DNA from: Segnochrobactrum spirostomi
Lineage (GTDB): Bacteria > Pseudomonadota > Alphaproteobacteria > Rhizobiales > Segnochrobactraceae
Length of the DNA stretch: 64,000 nt
Assembly (NCBI RefSeq): GCF_009600605.1
Contig: NZ_VWNA01000001.1
Span: forward strand, 2,218,501 to 2,282,500
Direction of reading: 5' to 3'
Under the pieces are notes generated by a model. It saw nothing but the letters and a program-made list of their open reading frames with translations, was not told the DNA's origin and searched no databases. Each line of letters opens with the position of its first letter. The stretch's first letter is position 1. The position numbers were made by a program, and so were the translations under genes. Positions 40,982-50,500 of this stretch are shown piece by piece.

Positions 40982-42415
40982 ATGACCGATTGGCCGATTT
41001 ACGCCCGGATCGACGGCCCCATCGTGATGATCGGCTTCGGGTCGATCGGGCGGGGCACGCTGCCGCTGATCGAGCGCCATTTCGAGTTTGACCGGTCGCG
41101 CCTGATCGTCGTCACGCCCGAGGCCGACAATCGCGAGCTCGCCGAGAAGCACGGCGTCCGCTTCGTTCAGGCCGAGGTGACGGTCGCGAACTATCGCGAG
41201 CTGCTGACGCCCCTCCTCACCGAGGGCGGCGGCCGCGGCTTCTGCGTCAACCTCTCGGTCGACGTCTCGTCGGTCGCGGTGATGGAGCTCTGCCGCGAGC
41301 TCGGCACGCTTTATATCGACACCGTCGCCGAGCCCTGGAAGGGCTTCTATTTCGACGATTCCAAAGGCCCGGGCGAGCGCTCGAACTATGCCCTGCGCGA
41401 GGCGGTGCTCGCGGCCCGTGCCCGCAAGCCGGGCGGCCCGACCGCGGTGTCCTGCTGCGGCGCCAATCCCGGCATGGTGTCGTGGTTCGTCAAGCAGGCG
41501 CTCGTGGACCTCGCCCACGATCTCGGCCGCGAGGTCGCCATCCCGGAGAGCCGCGAAGGCTGGGCCAAGCTCGCCCACGACCTCAGCGTGAAGGGCATCC
41601 ACATCGCCGAGCGCGACACCCAGCGCGCCCTCACCCCGAAGCCGGACGGCGTGTTCATCAACACCTGGTCGGTCGAAGGCTTCGTCTCGGAAGGCCTCCA
41701 GCCGGCCGAGCTCGGCTGGGGCACCTTCGAGCCCTGGATGCCGGAAACCGGCCGCACCCACGAAGGCGGCTGCGGCGCGGCGATCTACCTGATGCAGCCC
41801 GGCGCCAACACCCGGGTGCGCACCTGGACGCCCTCGACCGGTGCCCATTACGGCTTCCTGGTCACCCACAACGAGGCGATCTCGATCGCCGATTATTACA
41901 CGGTGCGCGAGGGCGACGCCGTCGCCTACCGGCCGACCTGCCATTATGCCTATCACCCGGCGGGCGATGCGGTGCTGTCGCTTCACGAGATGTTCGGCGC
42001 CGGCGGCGTGATGCAGCCGCGCTGGCACATCCTCGAGGAGGAGGAGATCGTCGACGGTCGCGACGAACTCGGCGTCCTGCTCTATGGCCACGGCCGCAAT
42101 GCCTATTGGTACGGCTCGCAGCTCTCGATCGAGGAGGCGCGCCTGCTCGCCCCCTATCAGAACGCGACCGGCCTCCAGGTCACCTCGGCCGTCCTCGCCG
42201 GCATGGTGTGGGCGATCGAGAACCCGGAAGAGGGCATCGTCGAGGCGGACGAGATGGACTATCGCCGCTGCCTCGAGGTGCAGAAGCCCTATCTCGGGCC
42301 GCTTGTCGGCGCCTACACCGACTGGACCCCGCTCGAGGGTCGTCCGGGCCTGTTCCCGGAAGACATCGACCCGAACGAGCCGTGGGCGTTCCGCAACGTG
42401 ATCGTGCGCTGGTAA
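40982..42415 (+). CDS. hss: Homospermidine synthase
   Basis: NAD-dependent enzyme joining two putrescines (or putrescine and spermidine) into sym-homospermidine, the main triamine of many alphaproteobacteria; 477 residues. The N-terminal Rossmann motif is MIGFGSIGRGTLPLIERHF, near residue 17. Conserved blocks include the segments around SCCGANPGMVSWFVKQAL and EGGCGAAIYLMQPGANTRV. ATG 40982 has AGGAG upstream; a longer in-frame start would add 72 unrelated residues. Its substrate can be supplied by the decarboxylase encoded near the left end of the window. Confidence 0.95.
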   Translation: MTDWPIYARIDGPIVMIGFGSIGRGTLPLIERHFEFDRSRLIVVTPEADNRELAEKHGVRFVQAEVTVANYRELLTPLLTEGGGRGFCVNLSVDVSSVAVMELCRELGTLYIDTVAEPWKGFYFDDSKGPGERSNYALREAVLAARARKPGGPTAVSCCGANPGMVSWFVKQALVDLAHDLGREVAIPESREGWAKLAHDLSVKGIHIAERDTQRALTPKPDGVFINTWSVEGFVSEGLQPAELGWGTFEPWMPETGRTHEGGCGAAIYLMQPGANTRVRTWTPSTGAHYGFLVTHNEAISIADYYTVREGDAVAYRPTCHYAYHPAGDAVLSLHEMFGAGGVMQPRWHILEEEEIVDGRDELGVLLYGHGRNAYWYGSQLSIEEARLLAPYQNATGLQVTSAVLAGMVWAIENPEEGIVEADEMDYRRCLEVQKPYLGPLVGAYTDWTPLEGRPGLFPEDIDPNEPWAFRNVIVRW

Positions 42416-42792
42416 GGCCGCGCGCCGGAGCGGCGCCGACCTCTCCTGCAACGGCTTGATCCCTGATTGGGGCGGGCGGCGGCTTCGGCTTCCGCCCGCC
42501 TTCGCGTTTGTGCCGCCTCGCACGCGGCGCGCCCGCGTTCGCCCGCCCCCATGCCCGATCTGCGATCGGGAACGGATGGGGCCCGAGGTCGTTTCCTTGG
42601 AGGTCGAGGGCTCTGTCCGCGACCACGCCCGGCCCGGCATCGAGCCGCCCCCCGCAGATGCCGGGCCGGATGCGACGCACCGGATCGACCGAGAGGTCGC
42701 TCCCTCCCGTCGCGACGAAGGCGCCGCTTCGCGGCGTCTCGACCGACGCGCGACGGTCCAAGGCGGTCCGCGTCCAACATCCGATGGAGATC
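42416..42792. other. Intergenic region after hss
   Basis: GC-rich DNA with long open frames on both strands that have no family features. I see no RNA gene or repeat. The promoter of the BA14K-like gene is presumably here. Confidence 0.4.
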
Positions 42793-43355
42793 ATGATGGG
42801 CAGATCGATCGCAGCGCTCGCGGCGCTGGCGCTGGGCGTCGCCGTGTCGGCCTCGCCGGCTGCCGCGCAACCGCCCTGGTGGACCCAGGGGCCGAACGGG
42901 CCGGGATCCTATCAGCCCGGCTCCCAGCCGGGATATCAGCCCGGCTATCAGCCGGGTTACAGGCCTGGCTACCAGCCGGGCCAGCGCAATCCGGCATGGG
43001 GACCGCGCCCGCACTACAACAACAATAACGGCAACGGCGCCGCCGTCGCAGCCGGGCGGCGGGGCTCATTGCGGGCGTGGCGATCGGCGCGGTGGTCGCG
43101 AATTCGCAGAGGCCCGCTTATGCCCCGCCGCCGGCCTATACCGGGCCCTATACCGGCCCGTACGGCAGCCCTGGCCAGGGCCCCGTCACTTATTATACGG
43201 GGGCCGGCGGGCGGGTCGAAACGCGCGCGACGACGCCTGGCGACGTCGCCATGAGCCAGTCCGCCTATCGGCAATCCTGCGCGGCGCGCTATCGCAGCTA
43301 CGACCCGGCGAGCGGCACTTATCTCGGCTACGACGGCCTGCGCCACCCCTGCTGA
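42793..43355 (+). pseudogene. BA14K-like secreted repeat protein, frameshifted by one base
   Basis: The N-terminal half (from ATG 42793) has a signal peptide MMGRSIAALAALALGVAVSA followed by a tandem Pro-Gly repeat (PGYQPGYQPGYRPGYQPG) and an Asn-rich stretch. At about 43060 the frame must shift by one base to continue into GLIAGVAIGAVVANSQ, the helix-like Gly segment, then another Pro/Tyr/Gly-rich stretch and the C-terminal QSAYRQSCAARYRSYDPASG with GLRHPC, typical of BA14K-like proteins. The total span is one base short of a multiple of three. Adding one G to the run at 43061-43064 restores a single frame. It is either a recent pseudogene or a sequencing error. Function unknown; relatives are cell-envelope or immunoreactive proteins. 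Confidence 0.75.
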
Positions 43356-43378
43356 GGCGGCCGGACGCGGCGGTGCGG

Positions 43379-44089
43379 TCAGTCCTTGCGGCCGCGGCGC
43401 TCCTGGTACGCCGCCCACAGATCGGGGCGGCGTTCGGCGGTCAGGGCCTCGGCCTCGGCCCGCCGCCAGCGCGCGATGCGACCGTGGTCGCCGGAGACGA
43501 GGATCTCGGGGATCGCGCGCTCCTCCCACATCGGCGGCCGGGTGTAGTGGGGATATTCGAGCAGGCCGTCCGAAAAGCTCTCGTCCTCGCCGGAGGCTTC
43601 CTTGCCCATCACCCCGGGCAGAAGCCGCACGCAGGCATCGAGGAGCACCATGGCGGCGAGTTCGCCGCCGGAGAGGATGTAGTCGCCGATCGACACCTCC
43701 TCGAGGCCGCGTCCCTCGATGACGCGCTGATCCACCCCTTCGAACCGTCCGCACACGATCACCGCGCCGGGACCTTCGGCGAGGGCGCGCACGCGCGCCT
43801 GGGTGAGCGGGCGACCGCGCGGGCTCATCAAGAGGCGCGGCCGCGGATCGTCCGGTGGCGCCGCGGCATCGATCGCCGCCGCCAGGATGTCGGCCTTGAG
43901 CACCATGCCGACGCCGCCGCCGGCGGGCGTGTCGTCCACGGTGCGGTGGCGGTCGGTCGCGTGATCGCGGATGTTGCGGGCCGCGAACGACCACGCCCCG
44001 CGCTCGAGGGCGCGTCCGGCGAGGCTGAGGCCGAGCGGCCCCGGGAACATCTCGGGATAGAGGGTGAGGACGGTCGCGGCGAAGGTCAC
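43379..44089 (-). CDS. trmD: tRNA (guanine-37-N1)-methyltransferase
   Basis: SPOUT methyltransferase making m1G37 in tRNAs and preventing +1 frameshifting, 236 residues. Conserved blocks are [47 protein letters not shown], and the knot segment [20 protein letters not shown]. The start is GTG 44089, which overlaps the rimM stop (GTGA), so translation is coupled. Confidence 0.96.
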   Translation of the reverse strand: MTFAATVLTLYPEMFPGPLGLSLAGRALERGAWSFAARNIRDHATDRHRTVDDTPAGGGVGMVLKADILAAAIDAAAPPDDPRPRLLMSPRGRPLTQARVRALAEGPGAVIVCGRFEGVDQRVIEGRGLEEVSIGDYILSGGELAAMVLLDACVRLLPGVMGKEASGEDESFSDGLLEYPHYTRPPMWEERAIPEILVSGDHGRIARWRRAEAEALTAERRPDLWAAYQERRGRKD

Positions 44090-44658
44090 CGCTCCGGCTC
44101 CGCCGCGGCCTCGTCCGGCTCGCCGTCCTCGCCTTTCGCCTCCTTGTCGCCGCCGAGGAGACCCGCCGGCGGATCGACGACGATGCGGCGGCCGGGAAGG
44201 TCGATCTCCGGCACAACGGCGCGGGTGAACGGCACGAGCAGCGTCGGCCCGCGCACGGGCGCGATCTCGACGAGGTCGCCGGCGCCGAAATTCGGCACGG
44301 CGATCACTGTGCCGAGGGGCGCGCCGTCCGGCAGCACCGCGGCGAGGCCGATCAGGTCGGCATGATAGAAGGTGTCCTCGTCCTCGGGCGGCGGCAGCCG
44401 GTCGCGGGCGACGAAGAGGTCGAGATTGGTGAGCGCTTCCGCGGCGGTGCGGTCGGTGACGCCCGCGAGGCGTGCGATCAGCTTCTCGGCGACGAGCTTG
44501 AGGCCGAGGATCTCGAAGGTGCGGCCGTCCCTGGTCTCCAGGGGACCGTAATCCTCGAGCGCGAAGGGATCGTCGCCGAACGCAATGAGGCGCACCTCGC
44601 CGCGCACCCCGTGCGGGGCGCCGATGCGGGCGATCAGGACGCGGCCGTCGTCGGGCAT
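44086..44658 (-). CDS. rimM: Ribosome maturation factor RimM
   Basis: 16S rRNA processing and 30S assembly factor binding S19, 190 residues. The N-terminal RimM domain begins [19 protein letters not shown]. The PRC-barrel domain includes [19 protein letters not shown] and [18 protein letters not shown]. An acidic tail follows. It overlaps trmD by four bases and lies 138 bases after rpsP, a gap that contains a 13-base hairpin. Confidence 0.95.
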   Translation of the reverse strand: MPDDGRVLIARIGAPHGVRGEVRLIAFGDDPFALEDYGPLETRDGRTFEILGLKLVAEKLIARLAGVTDRTAAEALTNLDLFVARDRLPPPEDEDTFYHADLIGLAAVLPDGAPLGTVIAVPNFGAGDLVEIAPVRGPTLLVPFTRAVVPEIDLPGRRIVVDPPAGLLGGDKEAKGEDGEPDEAAAEPER

Positions 44659-44696
44659 GGCATTGAATCCGGGCGGCGCGAAAAATCACGGCGCCA

Positions 44697-44725
44697 TTCC
44701 CTTCTCCCCCAAGGGGAGAAGGGAA
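44697..44725. repeat. Perfect 13-base inverted repeat between rpsP and rimM
   Basis: TTCCCTTCTCCCC and GGGGAGAAGGGAA pair around CAA. The element sits inside an operon and resembles the C-rich hairpins near 17.6 and 23.7 kb. It could set the ratio of rpsP to rimM-trmD mRNA by partial termination or by blocking 3' decay. Confidence 0.7.
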
Positions 44726-44796
44726 CGGCGGCGCGGATGGTCGCTCAAAGGCAGAGGATCTCTCAAAGGAAGGGGGCCGAAGCCCCCCGCCCGATA

Positions 44797-45162
44797 TCAC
44801 TCCGAGGCGGGAGCCTCGGCAGCGGCCGCAGCGGCGGCGGCGCGGGCTTCGGCACGCTCCTTCGCCTTGGCGCCGGGCTCGCCCTTCGTCGGGTTCGAGC
44901 GGGTGGCGCGCTTGGCGAGGCCGGCGGCGTCGAGGAAGCGCAGCACGCGGTCGGTCGGCTGGGCGCCGACGTTCAGCCAATGCTGGACGCGCTCGGTAAC
45001 GAGCGTCACGCGGGCCGGATCGTCCTTGCCGAGCAGCGGGTTGAAGGTGCCCACCTTCTCGATGAAACGGCCGTCGCGCGGGGCGCGGGCGTCGGCGATC
45101 ACGATGCGGTAATAGGGGCGCTTCTTGGCGCCGCCGCGGGCGAGGCGGATCTTCAGGGACAT
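44797..45162 (-). CDS. rpsP: 30S ribosomal protein S16
   Basis: Small-subunit ribosomal protein, 121 residues. [20 protein letters not shown] and [11 protein letters not shown] are diagnostic. The C-terminal 35 residues are an Ala/Glu/Lys-rich extension as in other alphaproteobacteria. It is the third gene of ffh - chorismate mutase - rpsP - rimM - trmD. Confidence 0.98.
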   Translation of the reverse strand: MSLKIRLARGGAKKRPYYRIVIADARAPRDGRFIEKVGTFNPLLGKDDPARVTLVTERVQHWLNVGAQPTDRVLRFLDAAGLAKRATRSNPTKGEPGAKAKERAEARAAAAAAAAEAPASE

Positions 45163-45215
45163 GGTCTTCTCCTTCGGGTCGTTCGAATTCGGTCTCGAAA
45201 TTCGGGCTTGATCGG

Positions 45216-45578
45216 TCAGGCGGTCTGGCCGCCCACCGCGCGGACGTCCGCGCGGATCTTCTCGTGGTGGCGGATCACTTCCTTGACGATGAAGTTGAGG
45301 AAGGTTTCCGCGAAGTCGGGGTCGAGCTGGGCGTTCTCGGCGAGCGTCCGGAGCCGCGCGATCTGCGCCGCTTCCCGCGCCGGATCGGCCGGCGGCAGCG
45401 CAGTGCGGGCCTTGAGCTCGCCGACCTTCTGGGTGCACTTGAAGCGCTCGGCCAGAAGGTGAACCAAGGCGGCGTCGATGTTGTCGATCGAGTCCCGGAG
45501 CCGCTTCAGCTCCGGATCGACCGTCGCGCCGCCGGCCAGGGTCGTCTCGATACGCTCGTTCATGCTCGCGCGCCCCAT
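45216..45578 (-). CDS. Chorismate mutase, AroQ class
   Basis: Converts chorismate to prephenate for Phe/Tyr synthesis, 120 residues. The AroQ helical signature is [24 protein letters not shown], with the active-site basic residues in [11 protein letters not shown] and the C-terminal helix [19 protein letters not shown] 45578 shares its A with the ffh stop codon (TGATG), implying translational coupling to ffh; GTG 45581 and ATG 45563 are alternatives. Placement between ffh and rpsP is unusual compared with most bacteria. Confidence 0.92.
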   Translation of the reverse strand: MGRASMNERIETTLAGGATVDPELKRLRDSIDNIDAALVHLLAERFKCTQKVGELKARTALPPADPAREAAQIARLRTLAENAQLDPDFAETFLNFIVKEVIRHHEKIRADVRAVGGQTA

Positions 45579-47125
45579 CACTTCTTGCGGCCGAGGCCCG
45601 GCAGATTGCCGAGGCCGGGAAGCTTGGGCCCGAGCCCGGGCAGGCCGCCGAGGCCACCCGGCAGACCGCCGGCGAGGCCGCCGAGACCCTTCGGCAATTG
45701 CGGCATGCCGGCGGGACCGCCGAGACCCTCGGGCAGCTTGCCGCTGCGCGCCATTTCTTCCAGCGCGGCCGGGTCGATGTTCGGCATGCCGCCGCCGCCG
45801 GTCAGCGCGCCGAGCAGGCCGCCCTTGCGCTTGCCCATCATCTTCATCATGTCCGCCATCTGGCGGTGCATCTTGAGGAGCTTGTTGACGTCCTCGACGC
45901 GGGTGCCGGAGCCGGCGGCGATGCGCTTCTTGCGGCTCGCCTTGAGGATGTCGGGCTTGCGCCGCTCGTCCTTCGTCATCGACTGGATGATGGCGACCTG
46001 ACGCTTCAGCATGCGGTCGTCGAGACCGGCCGAGGCCATCTGGTTCTTCATCTTGGCGACGCCCGGCATCAATCCCATGATGCCGGAGAGGCCGCCCATG
46101 TTCTGCATCTGCTTGAGCTGATCGGCGAGATCGTCGAGATCGAACTCGCCCTTCTGCATCTTCTTGGCGATCTTCGCCGCCTTCTCGGCGTCGACATTCT
46201 GCGCCGCCTTCTCGACGAGGCTGACGATGTCGCCCATGCCGAGGATGCGGCCGGCGATGCGCGAGGGGTCGAAGTCCTCGAGCGCATCGGCCTTTTCGCC
46301 GGTGCCGATGAGCTTGATCGGCTTGCCGGTGACGGCGCGCATCGACAGCGCCGCGCCGCCGCGGCCGTCGCCGTCGACACGGGTCAGCACGATGCCGGTG
46401 ACGCCGACGCGCTCGTCGAAGGTGCGCGCCACCGTCACCGCGTCCTGACCGGTCAGGCTGTCGGCGACGAGCAGGATCTCGTGGGGATTGGTGAGCCGAC
46501 GGATCTCCGCCATCTCGAGCATCAACGGCTCGTCGATGTGGAGGCGGCCGGCGGTGTCGAGCATCACGATGTCGTAGCCGCCGAGGCGGGCCGCGGTCAT
46601 CGCCCGCTCGGCGATCTGGGTCGGCGACTGGCCGGCCACGATCGGCAGGGTGTCGATGGCGTTCTGCTCGCCGAGGACGCGAAGCTGCTCCTGGGCCGCC
46701 GGGCGGCGGGTGTCGAGCGAGGCCATCAGCACCTTGCGCTTGTCGCGCAGGGTGAGGCGGCGGGCGATCTTGGCGGTCGAGGTCGTCTTACCCGAACCCT
46801 GGAGGCCGACCATCATGATGGCGAAGGGCGGGGCGGCGTTGAGGTCGATCGGCTGGGCGTCGGAGCCGAGCATCTCCACGAGCTGATCGTGGACGATCTT
46901 GACCACCATCTGGCCGGGGGTGACGGACTTCACCACCTCGGCGCCGATGGCGCGCGAGCGCACCTTGTCCGTGAACGAACGCACCACCTCGAGGGCGACG
47001 TCGGCCTCGAGCAGAGCGCGGCGCACCTCGCGCAGCGCCGCATCCACGTCGCCCTCGGTCAGGGCGCCGCGGCGCGTCAGCGCATCGAAGATGCCGCTCA
47101 GGCGGTCGGACAGACTCTCGAACAT
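45578..47125 (-). CDS. ffh: Signal recognition particle protein Ffh (SRP54)
   Basis: GTPase of the signal recognition particle, which targets nascent membrane proteins to FtsY; 515 residues. The N domain is followed by the G domain, with P-loop [15 protein letters not shown] (near 108), [13 protein letters not shown] and [15 protein letters not shown]. The Met-rich M domain follows ([18 protein letters not shown]). The last 60 residues are an unusually long Gly/Leu/Pro repeat tail ([15 protein letters not shown]). It is the first gene of a five-gene operon. Confidence 0.97.
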   Translation of the reverse strand: MFESLSDRLSGIFDALTRRGALTEGDVDAALREVRRALLEADVALEVVRSFTDKVRSRAIGAEVVKSVTPGQMVVKIVHDQLVEMLGSDAQPIDLNAAPPFAIMMVGLQGSGKTTSTAKIARRLTLRDKRKVLMASLDTRRPAAQEQLRVLGEQNAIDTLPIVAGQSPTQIAERAMTAARLGGYDIVMLDTAGRLHIDEPLMLEMAEIRRLTNPHEILLVADSLTGQDAVTVARTFDERVGVTGIVLTRVDGDGRGGAALSMRAVTGKPIKLIGTGEKADALEDFDPSRIAGRILGMGDIVSLVEKAAQNVDAEKAAKIAKKMQKGEFDLDDLADQLKQMQNMGGLSGIMGLMPGVAKMKNQMASAGLDDRMLKRQVAIIQSMTKDERRKPDILKASRKKRIAAGSGTRVEDVNKLLKMHRQMADMMKMMGKRKGGLLGALTGGGGMPNIDPAALEEMARSGKLPEGLGGPAGMPQLPKGLGGLAGGLPGGLGGLPGLGPKLPGLGNLPGLGRKK

Positions 47126-47268
47126 GCGTTCCGTTCCTTACGCTTCGTCCGGATGCGACAAGCCAACGCAAAACACGCCCGCGGGCGAATATCGCTGGCG
47201 GGCGTTGACCTCCGGACACAAGGTCCGGTCGGCGGATCGGCAATCGTTCTCACGACCGAAGTCCGCGG

Positions 47269-47297
47269 TGTTTAGGCCCGGCGGGCCGGGGAGTCAA
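47269..47297 (-). promoter_or_regulatory. Promoter candidate of the ffh operon
   Basis: On the minus strand, TTGACT (47297-47292) and TAAACA (47274-47269) are separated by 17 bases, giving a leader of about 140 bases before ffh. The -35 is strong and the -10 moderate. Confidence 0.55.
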
Positions 47298-47436
47298 GGA
47301 AAAGGCAGGCGGGCGGGGGATCGCCCGCGGCGTCCAGCTCCGGTTCGGTGTCCCAGCGTACGGCTCTCGGCCCGCGGAGAGATCGGCCCGTGGCGCGCGC
47401 TCGGGCATCACTAGGGCCGGGCGCGCCCTCTCCGAA

Positions 47437-47523
47437 GTCATCCCCGGGCTCGTCCCGGGGACCCAGGGGCCGCAAACGCCGTGGTCTCCGCCCCTGGGTC
47501 CCCGCCACAAGGGCGGGGATGAC
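47437..47523. repeat. Long imperfect inverted repeat between glutamate dehydrogenase and ffh
   Basis: The element opens GTCATCCCCGGGCTCGTCCC and closes with GGGCGGGGATGAC. Inner arms ACCCAGGGGC and GCCCCTGGGT flank an 18-19 base loop. It looks like the dispersed intergenic repeats of Hyphomicrobiales and may serve as the terminator of the glutamate dehydrogenase gene. The rest of the gap 47126-47560 holds the ffh promoter and no gene. Confidence 0.7.
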
Positions 47524-47560
47524 GGCGGAGAGGGACGTGCAGGAACGCGACATCAAGCCC

Positions 47561-50500
47561 TCACGCCGGCGCCAGGTCTCCGAGGAGGCCGGCGGCCACC
47601 GTGAGCTTGGCGAGGGTGAGGCCCGAGGCGGCGATCTCCTGGACGGCGCGGCGGATGCGGGCGGCGCTCGGATTGGCCTCGAGCCAGCGATCGACCGCCT
47701 CGACGCCGGTGCCGTCCGCCGCCACGGCCCCGGCGATCGCGCGGATCGCCGAGCCGATGCGGTCGAGGGCACGGTCGAGGGCGAGGCGCTCGTAATAATC
47801 GGCCACGGAGATCGCGGCGGCGTTCGCCGCCAGCGCCTCGATCTGGAGGCGGTGGACCAAGGCGAACAGGGTCGCCCCGACCTCCGTCACCGGCCGGCCG
47901 GTGCGCTCGGCGACGAGCACAGCATCGGGGCCGAGGGCGAGGGCACGGATCGCGGTCAGCCGGATCGCCACGTCGCCCGGCACCTCGCGGCGGACGAGCT
48001 CCATCGCGGCGGCCGATTTCTGCCGCACCAGATCCTCCGGCAGCACCGCGTCGAGATCGGCGGCGAGCGCGTCGATGCCGTCGCGGTAGCGCCCGACGAT
48101 GCCGTCGAGGCCGGCATTGAGGTCGACGTTGCGGATGAACCAGATGGTGCGGGACAACAGGAGCTCGCCGATCTTGCCGTAGAGCTCGAGTTGCAGGTCG
48201 CCGGCGACGCGGTTGTCGAGGGCGTCGATGGCGCCGTAGATCTCGCCGAGGCGGAACGCGTCCGAGGCGGCGGCGAAGCCGGCCGCAATGGTCGGGGCGT
48301 CGGCGCCGGTCTCGTCGGCGAGCCTGACCGCGAAGGCCGGGCCGCCGAAATTGATGATGGCGTTGGCGACGGCGGTCGCGATGATCTCGCGGCGCAGCCG
48401 GTGGCTCTCGATGGCATCCGGATAGGCGTCGCGGATGGCGTGGGGGAAATAGGCGTAGAGATCGCGGGCGAGGTAGGAATCGTCCGGCACGCTCGATTTC
48501 AGGAGATCGTCGTAGAGGGTGAGCTTCGCGTAGGCGAGCAGCACCGCGAGCTCGGCCCGGGTCAGCGGATCGCCGGTGCGGGCACGCTCGGCCAGCGTCG
48601 GATCGTCCGGCAGGAACTCGACCGCGCGGTCGAGCAGGCCGCGCTGTTCGAGGCTCTGCATCAGCCGCTGCTGGAAGCCGAGATCGGCGAGGCCGCGCCG
48701 CTGCGCCAGCGAGAGCGCCAAGGGCTGGCGATAATTGTTGGCGAGGACGAGCTTCGCCACGTCGTCGGTCATGCCCGAGAGCAGGACGTCGCGGTCCTCG
48801 CGGGCGAGGCGGCCGTCGCGCATCGGCGTCGCGAGCGCGATCTTGATGTTGACCTCGACGTCGGAGGTGTTGACGCCGGCCGAATTGTCGATGGCGTCGG
48901 TGTTGAGGCGGATGCCGTGGCGCCCGGCCTCGATGCGGGCGCGCTGGGTCATGCCGAGATTGGCGCCCTCGCCGACCACCTTGGCCCTGAGCGTCGCCGC
49001 CGCGACGCGGATCGCGTCGTTGGCGCGGTCGCCCGCGTCGGCGTCGGTTTCCGTCGAGGCGCGCACATAGGTGCCGATGCCGCCGAACCACAGGAGATCG
49101 ACCTCGGCGCGCAGGATCGCCGACATCACCTCGGCCGGGGTGGCGTGGTCGGCCGTGAGACCGAGCCGCGCCTTCACCTCCGCCGACAGCGGGATCGATT
49201 TCAGCGAACGGGAATAGAGGCCGCCGCCGGTCGAGATCAGGCTGCGGTCGTAGTCGGCCCAGCTCGACCGCGGCAGGTCGAACAGGCGGCGCCGCTCCGC
49301 GAAACTCGCCGCCGGGTCCGGATCGGGATCGAGGAAGATGTCGCGGTGATCGAACGCCGCGACGAGGCGGATCTGCTCGGAGAGCAGCATGCCGTTGCCG
49401 AACACGTCGCCCGACATGTCGCCGACGCCCGCGACGGTGAACGGGGTCGTCTGGATGTCGGTGTCGATCTCGCGGAAGTGGCGCTTCACCGCTTCCCAGG
49501 CGCCGCGGGCCGTGATGCCCATCTTCTTGTGGTCGTAGCCGGCCGAGCCGCCCGAGGCGAAGGCGTCGTCGAGCCAGAAGCCGTGGGCCTGGGCGATAGC
49601 GTTGGCGGTGTCGGAGAAGGTCGCGGTGCCCTTGTCGGCGGCCACGACGAGATAGGGATCGTCTTCGTCGTAGCGCACCACCCGCTCCGGCGGCACGATC
49701 GCCTCGCCGACGATGTTGTCGGTGAGGGCGATCAGGGCCGACACGAAGATCTTGTAGGCCTCGGTGCCTTCCTTGAAGACGGCGTCGCGGCCGGCGCTCG
49801 CCGGCGGCAAGAGCTTCGGCACGAAGCCGCCCTTGGCGCCGACCGGCACGATGACGGCGTTCTTGACCTGCTGGGCCTTCACGAGACCGAGGACTTCGGT
49901 GCGGAAATCCTGCGGCCGGTCGGACCAGCGCAGGCCGCCGCGGGCGACCTTGCCGAAGCGCAGGTGGATGCCCTCGACGCGGGGCGAATAGACCCAGATT
50001 TCGCGGAACGGGCGCGGCGCCGGCAGGTCGTCGACGGCGTGGGAATCGATCTTGAAGGAGAAGGTGAGCGGCGGCGCACCGTCGGCTTCGAGGGTGAAGA
50101 AGTTGGTGCGGACGATCGCCTGAACGACGTTGAGGAAGCGCCGCAGGATGCGGTCGTCGTCGAGGCTCGTCACCGCGTCGAGGGCGGTCTCGATCGCCGC
50201 GACGTGGCCGGCGGCCGTCGTCGCACGGTCGGCGTCGGCGAGATCGGGGCGGAAGCGGGTGTGGAACAGATCGACCAGGCTGCGGGCGATCGTCGGGCTG
50301 CGCAGCAGCGCGCCCCACATATAATCCTGCGAATAGGGAATGCGGATCTGGCGCAGATAGCGCGACAGGGCGCGCACCATGGCGATGTCGCGCCAGGCGA
50401 TGCCGGCGGCGATGAGGAGCGCATTGAAGCCGTCGCTTTCCGCCCGGCCACTCCAGACCGCCATGAACAGCGCTTCGAGCGGGTCGGCGAGAAGGCCGGT

